From: Pseudomonas sp. NFR16
GTDB taxonomy: Bacteria; Pseudomonadota; Gammaproteobacteria; Pseudomonadales; Pseudomonadaceae
Assembly (NCBI RefSeq): GCF_900108875.1
Contig: NZ_FNYJ01000007.1
Location: 292,535 to 356,534, forward strand
Length of the DNA: 64,000 nucleotides
Direction: 5' to 3'
The first letter of the stretch is position 1; the number at the start of each line of letters is the position of its first letter. Positions 63,931 through 64,000 of this stretch are shown here, in pieces. The position numbers and the translations under genes were made by a program. The notes beneath the pieces were generated by a model, which did not search any database, was not told where the DNA came from, and worked only from the letters and a program-made list of their open reading frames with translations.

Positions 63931-64000
63931 ATGCCTTCTGAAACCTCGGTCAGCACCGCCTCGCCGGACCACGTCCCGCGACCCACCGTGCACAACCGTG
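63931..64000 (+). CDS. Start of an unidentified gene, cut by window end
   Basis: An ATG at 63931 opens a frame reading MPSETSVSTASPDHVPRPTV, then HNR to the window edge, 23 codons. The composition suggests a polar N-terminus before a domain that lies outside. I do not recognise it, and the start is supported only by position, since the ribosome-binding site is weak. It is not the start of TrpG. Confidence 0.45.
   Translation, partial: MPSETSVSTASPDHVPRPTVHNR

Noticed and set aside
63931..64000. Calling the last partial frame trpG
   Set aside because: TrpG begins with a LLMIDNYDSFTYN-type sequence; this frame begins MPSETSVSTAS, so it is another gene.

Overview
The window reads as chromosomal DNA of a Pseudomonas, most likely of the P. 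syringae group or a near relative. Evidence: gene order around rpsU-dnaG-rpoD, lptD-surA-pdxA-rsmA-apaG-apaH, amgK-murU-djlA, agtSR-agtABCD and rpe-gph-trpE matches the well-known Pseudomonas backbone; GC is high; REP-type palindromes of the GAGCTTGCTCGCGA and CTTCCCGGCTGA kinds lie between genes. I see no transposase, integrase, CRISPR array or prophage gene. This is mostly core genome with a few accessory islets.

Layout. 1-2.8 kb: a LysR regulator cut by the left edge, a MOSC protein translationally coupled to a degenerate class III aminotransferase, and a YqaE/Pmp3 membrane peptide. 2.85-10.7 kb: the PQQ cluster on the minus strand (pqqF, pqqA, pqqB, pqqC, pqqD, pqqE, then an S9 peptidase); pqqA is only 23 codons long. 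10.8-16.8 kb: lysine 2-monooxygenase and 5-aminovaleramidase genes (davB, davA) with an Lrp regulator, then an aldolase-like gene, an orphan ABC solute-binding protein and a divergent XRE-cupin regulator. 16.9-19.6 kb: a PPK2 polyphosphate kinase behind a clear three-repeat Pho box, a FUSC protein and a YniB-like membrane protein. 19.6-27.5 kb: a CAT-anticodon tRNA, an RmcA-like PAS-GGDEF-EAL protein, and the rpsU-dnaG-rpoD operon. 27.6-31.6 kb: tsaD, plsY, folB, folK, cca. 31.6-36.5 kb: the prkA-yeaH-spoVR stress operon. 36.8-44.5 kb: the lptD-surA-pdxA-rsmA-apaG-apaH-glpE run. 44.6-48.1 kb: amgK-murU-djlA and a DUF3530 protein. 48.3-55.8 kb: agtS-agtR and the agtABCD transporter. 56.0-60.2 kb: a sigma-54 activator, an iron-type alcohol dehydrogenase and a permease, which I read as an islet between agtD and rpe. 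60.6-64 kb: rpe-gph-trpE with two tryptophan-rich leader peptides, and the first codons of an unknown gene.

How the genes work together. DavB and DavA turn lysine into 5-aminovalerate, and the Agt system about 35 kb away is built to sense and import 5-aminovalerate and GABA, so the window holds both production and uptake of one compound. The solute-binding protein at 14.8-15.8 kb is a paralogue of AgtB without its own permeases. The sigma-54 activator most likely drives the dehydrogenase and permease, because a well-spaced -24/-12 element and an upstream palindrome lie in the only gap between them. The best regulatory signals are the Pho box of ppk2, the three 30-bp-phased A-tract repeats before the XRE-cupin gene, the twin operator-like sites before agtA, the 29-bp hairpin after agtB, the terminator that contains the cca Shine-Dalgarno, and the Trp leader peptide that shares its codons with the end of gph.

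Limits: names rest on motif and remembered family similarity, without database searches. Non-ATG starts (pqqE, lrp, folB, surA, pdxA, agtS, agtR, the sigma-54 activator) were chosen from ribosome-binding sites and overlap.
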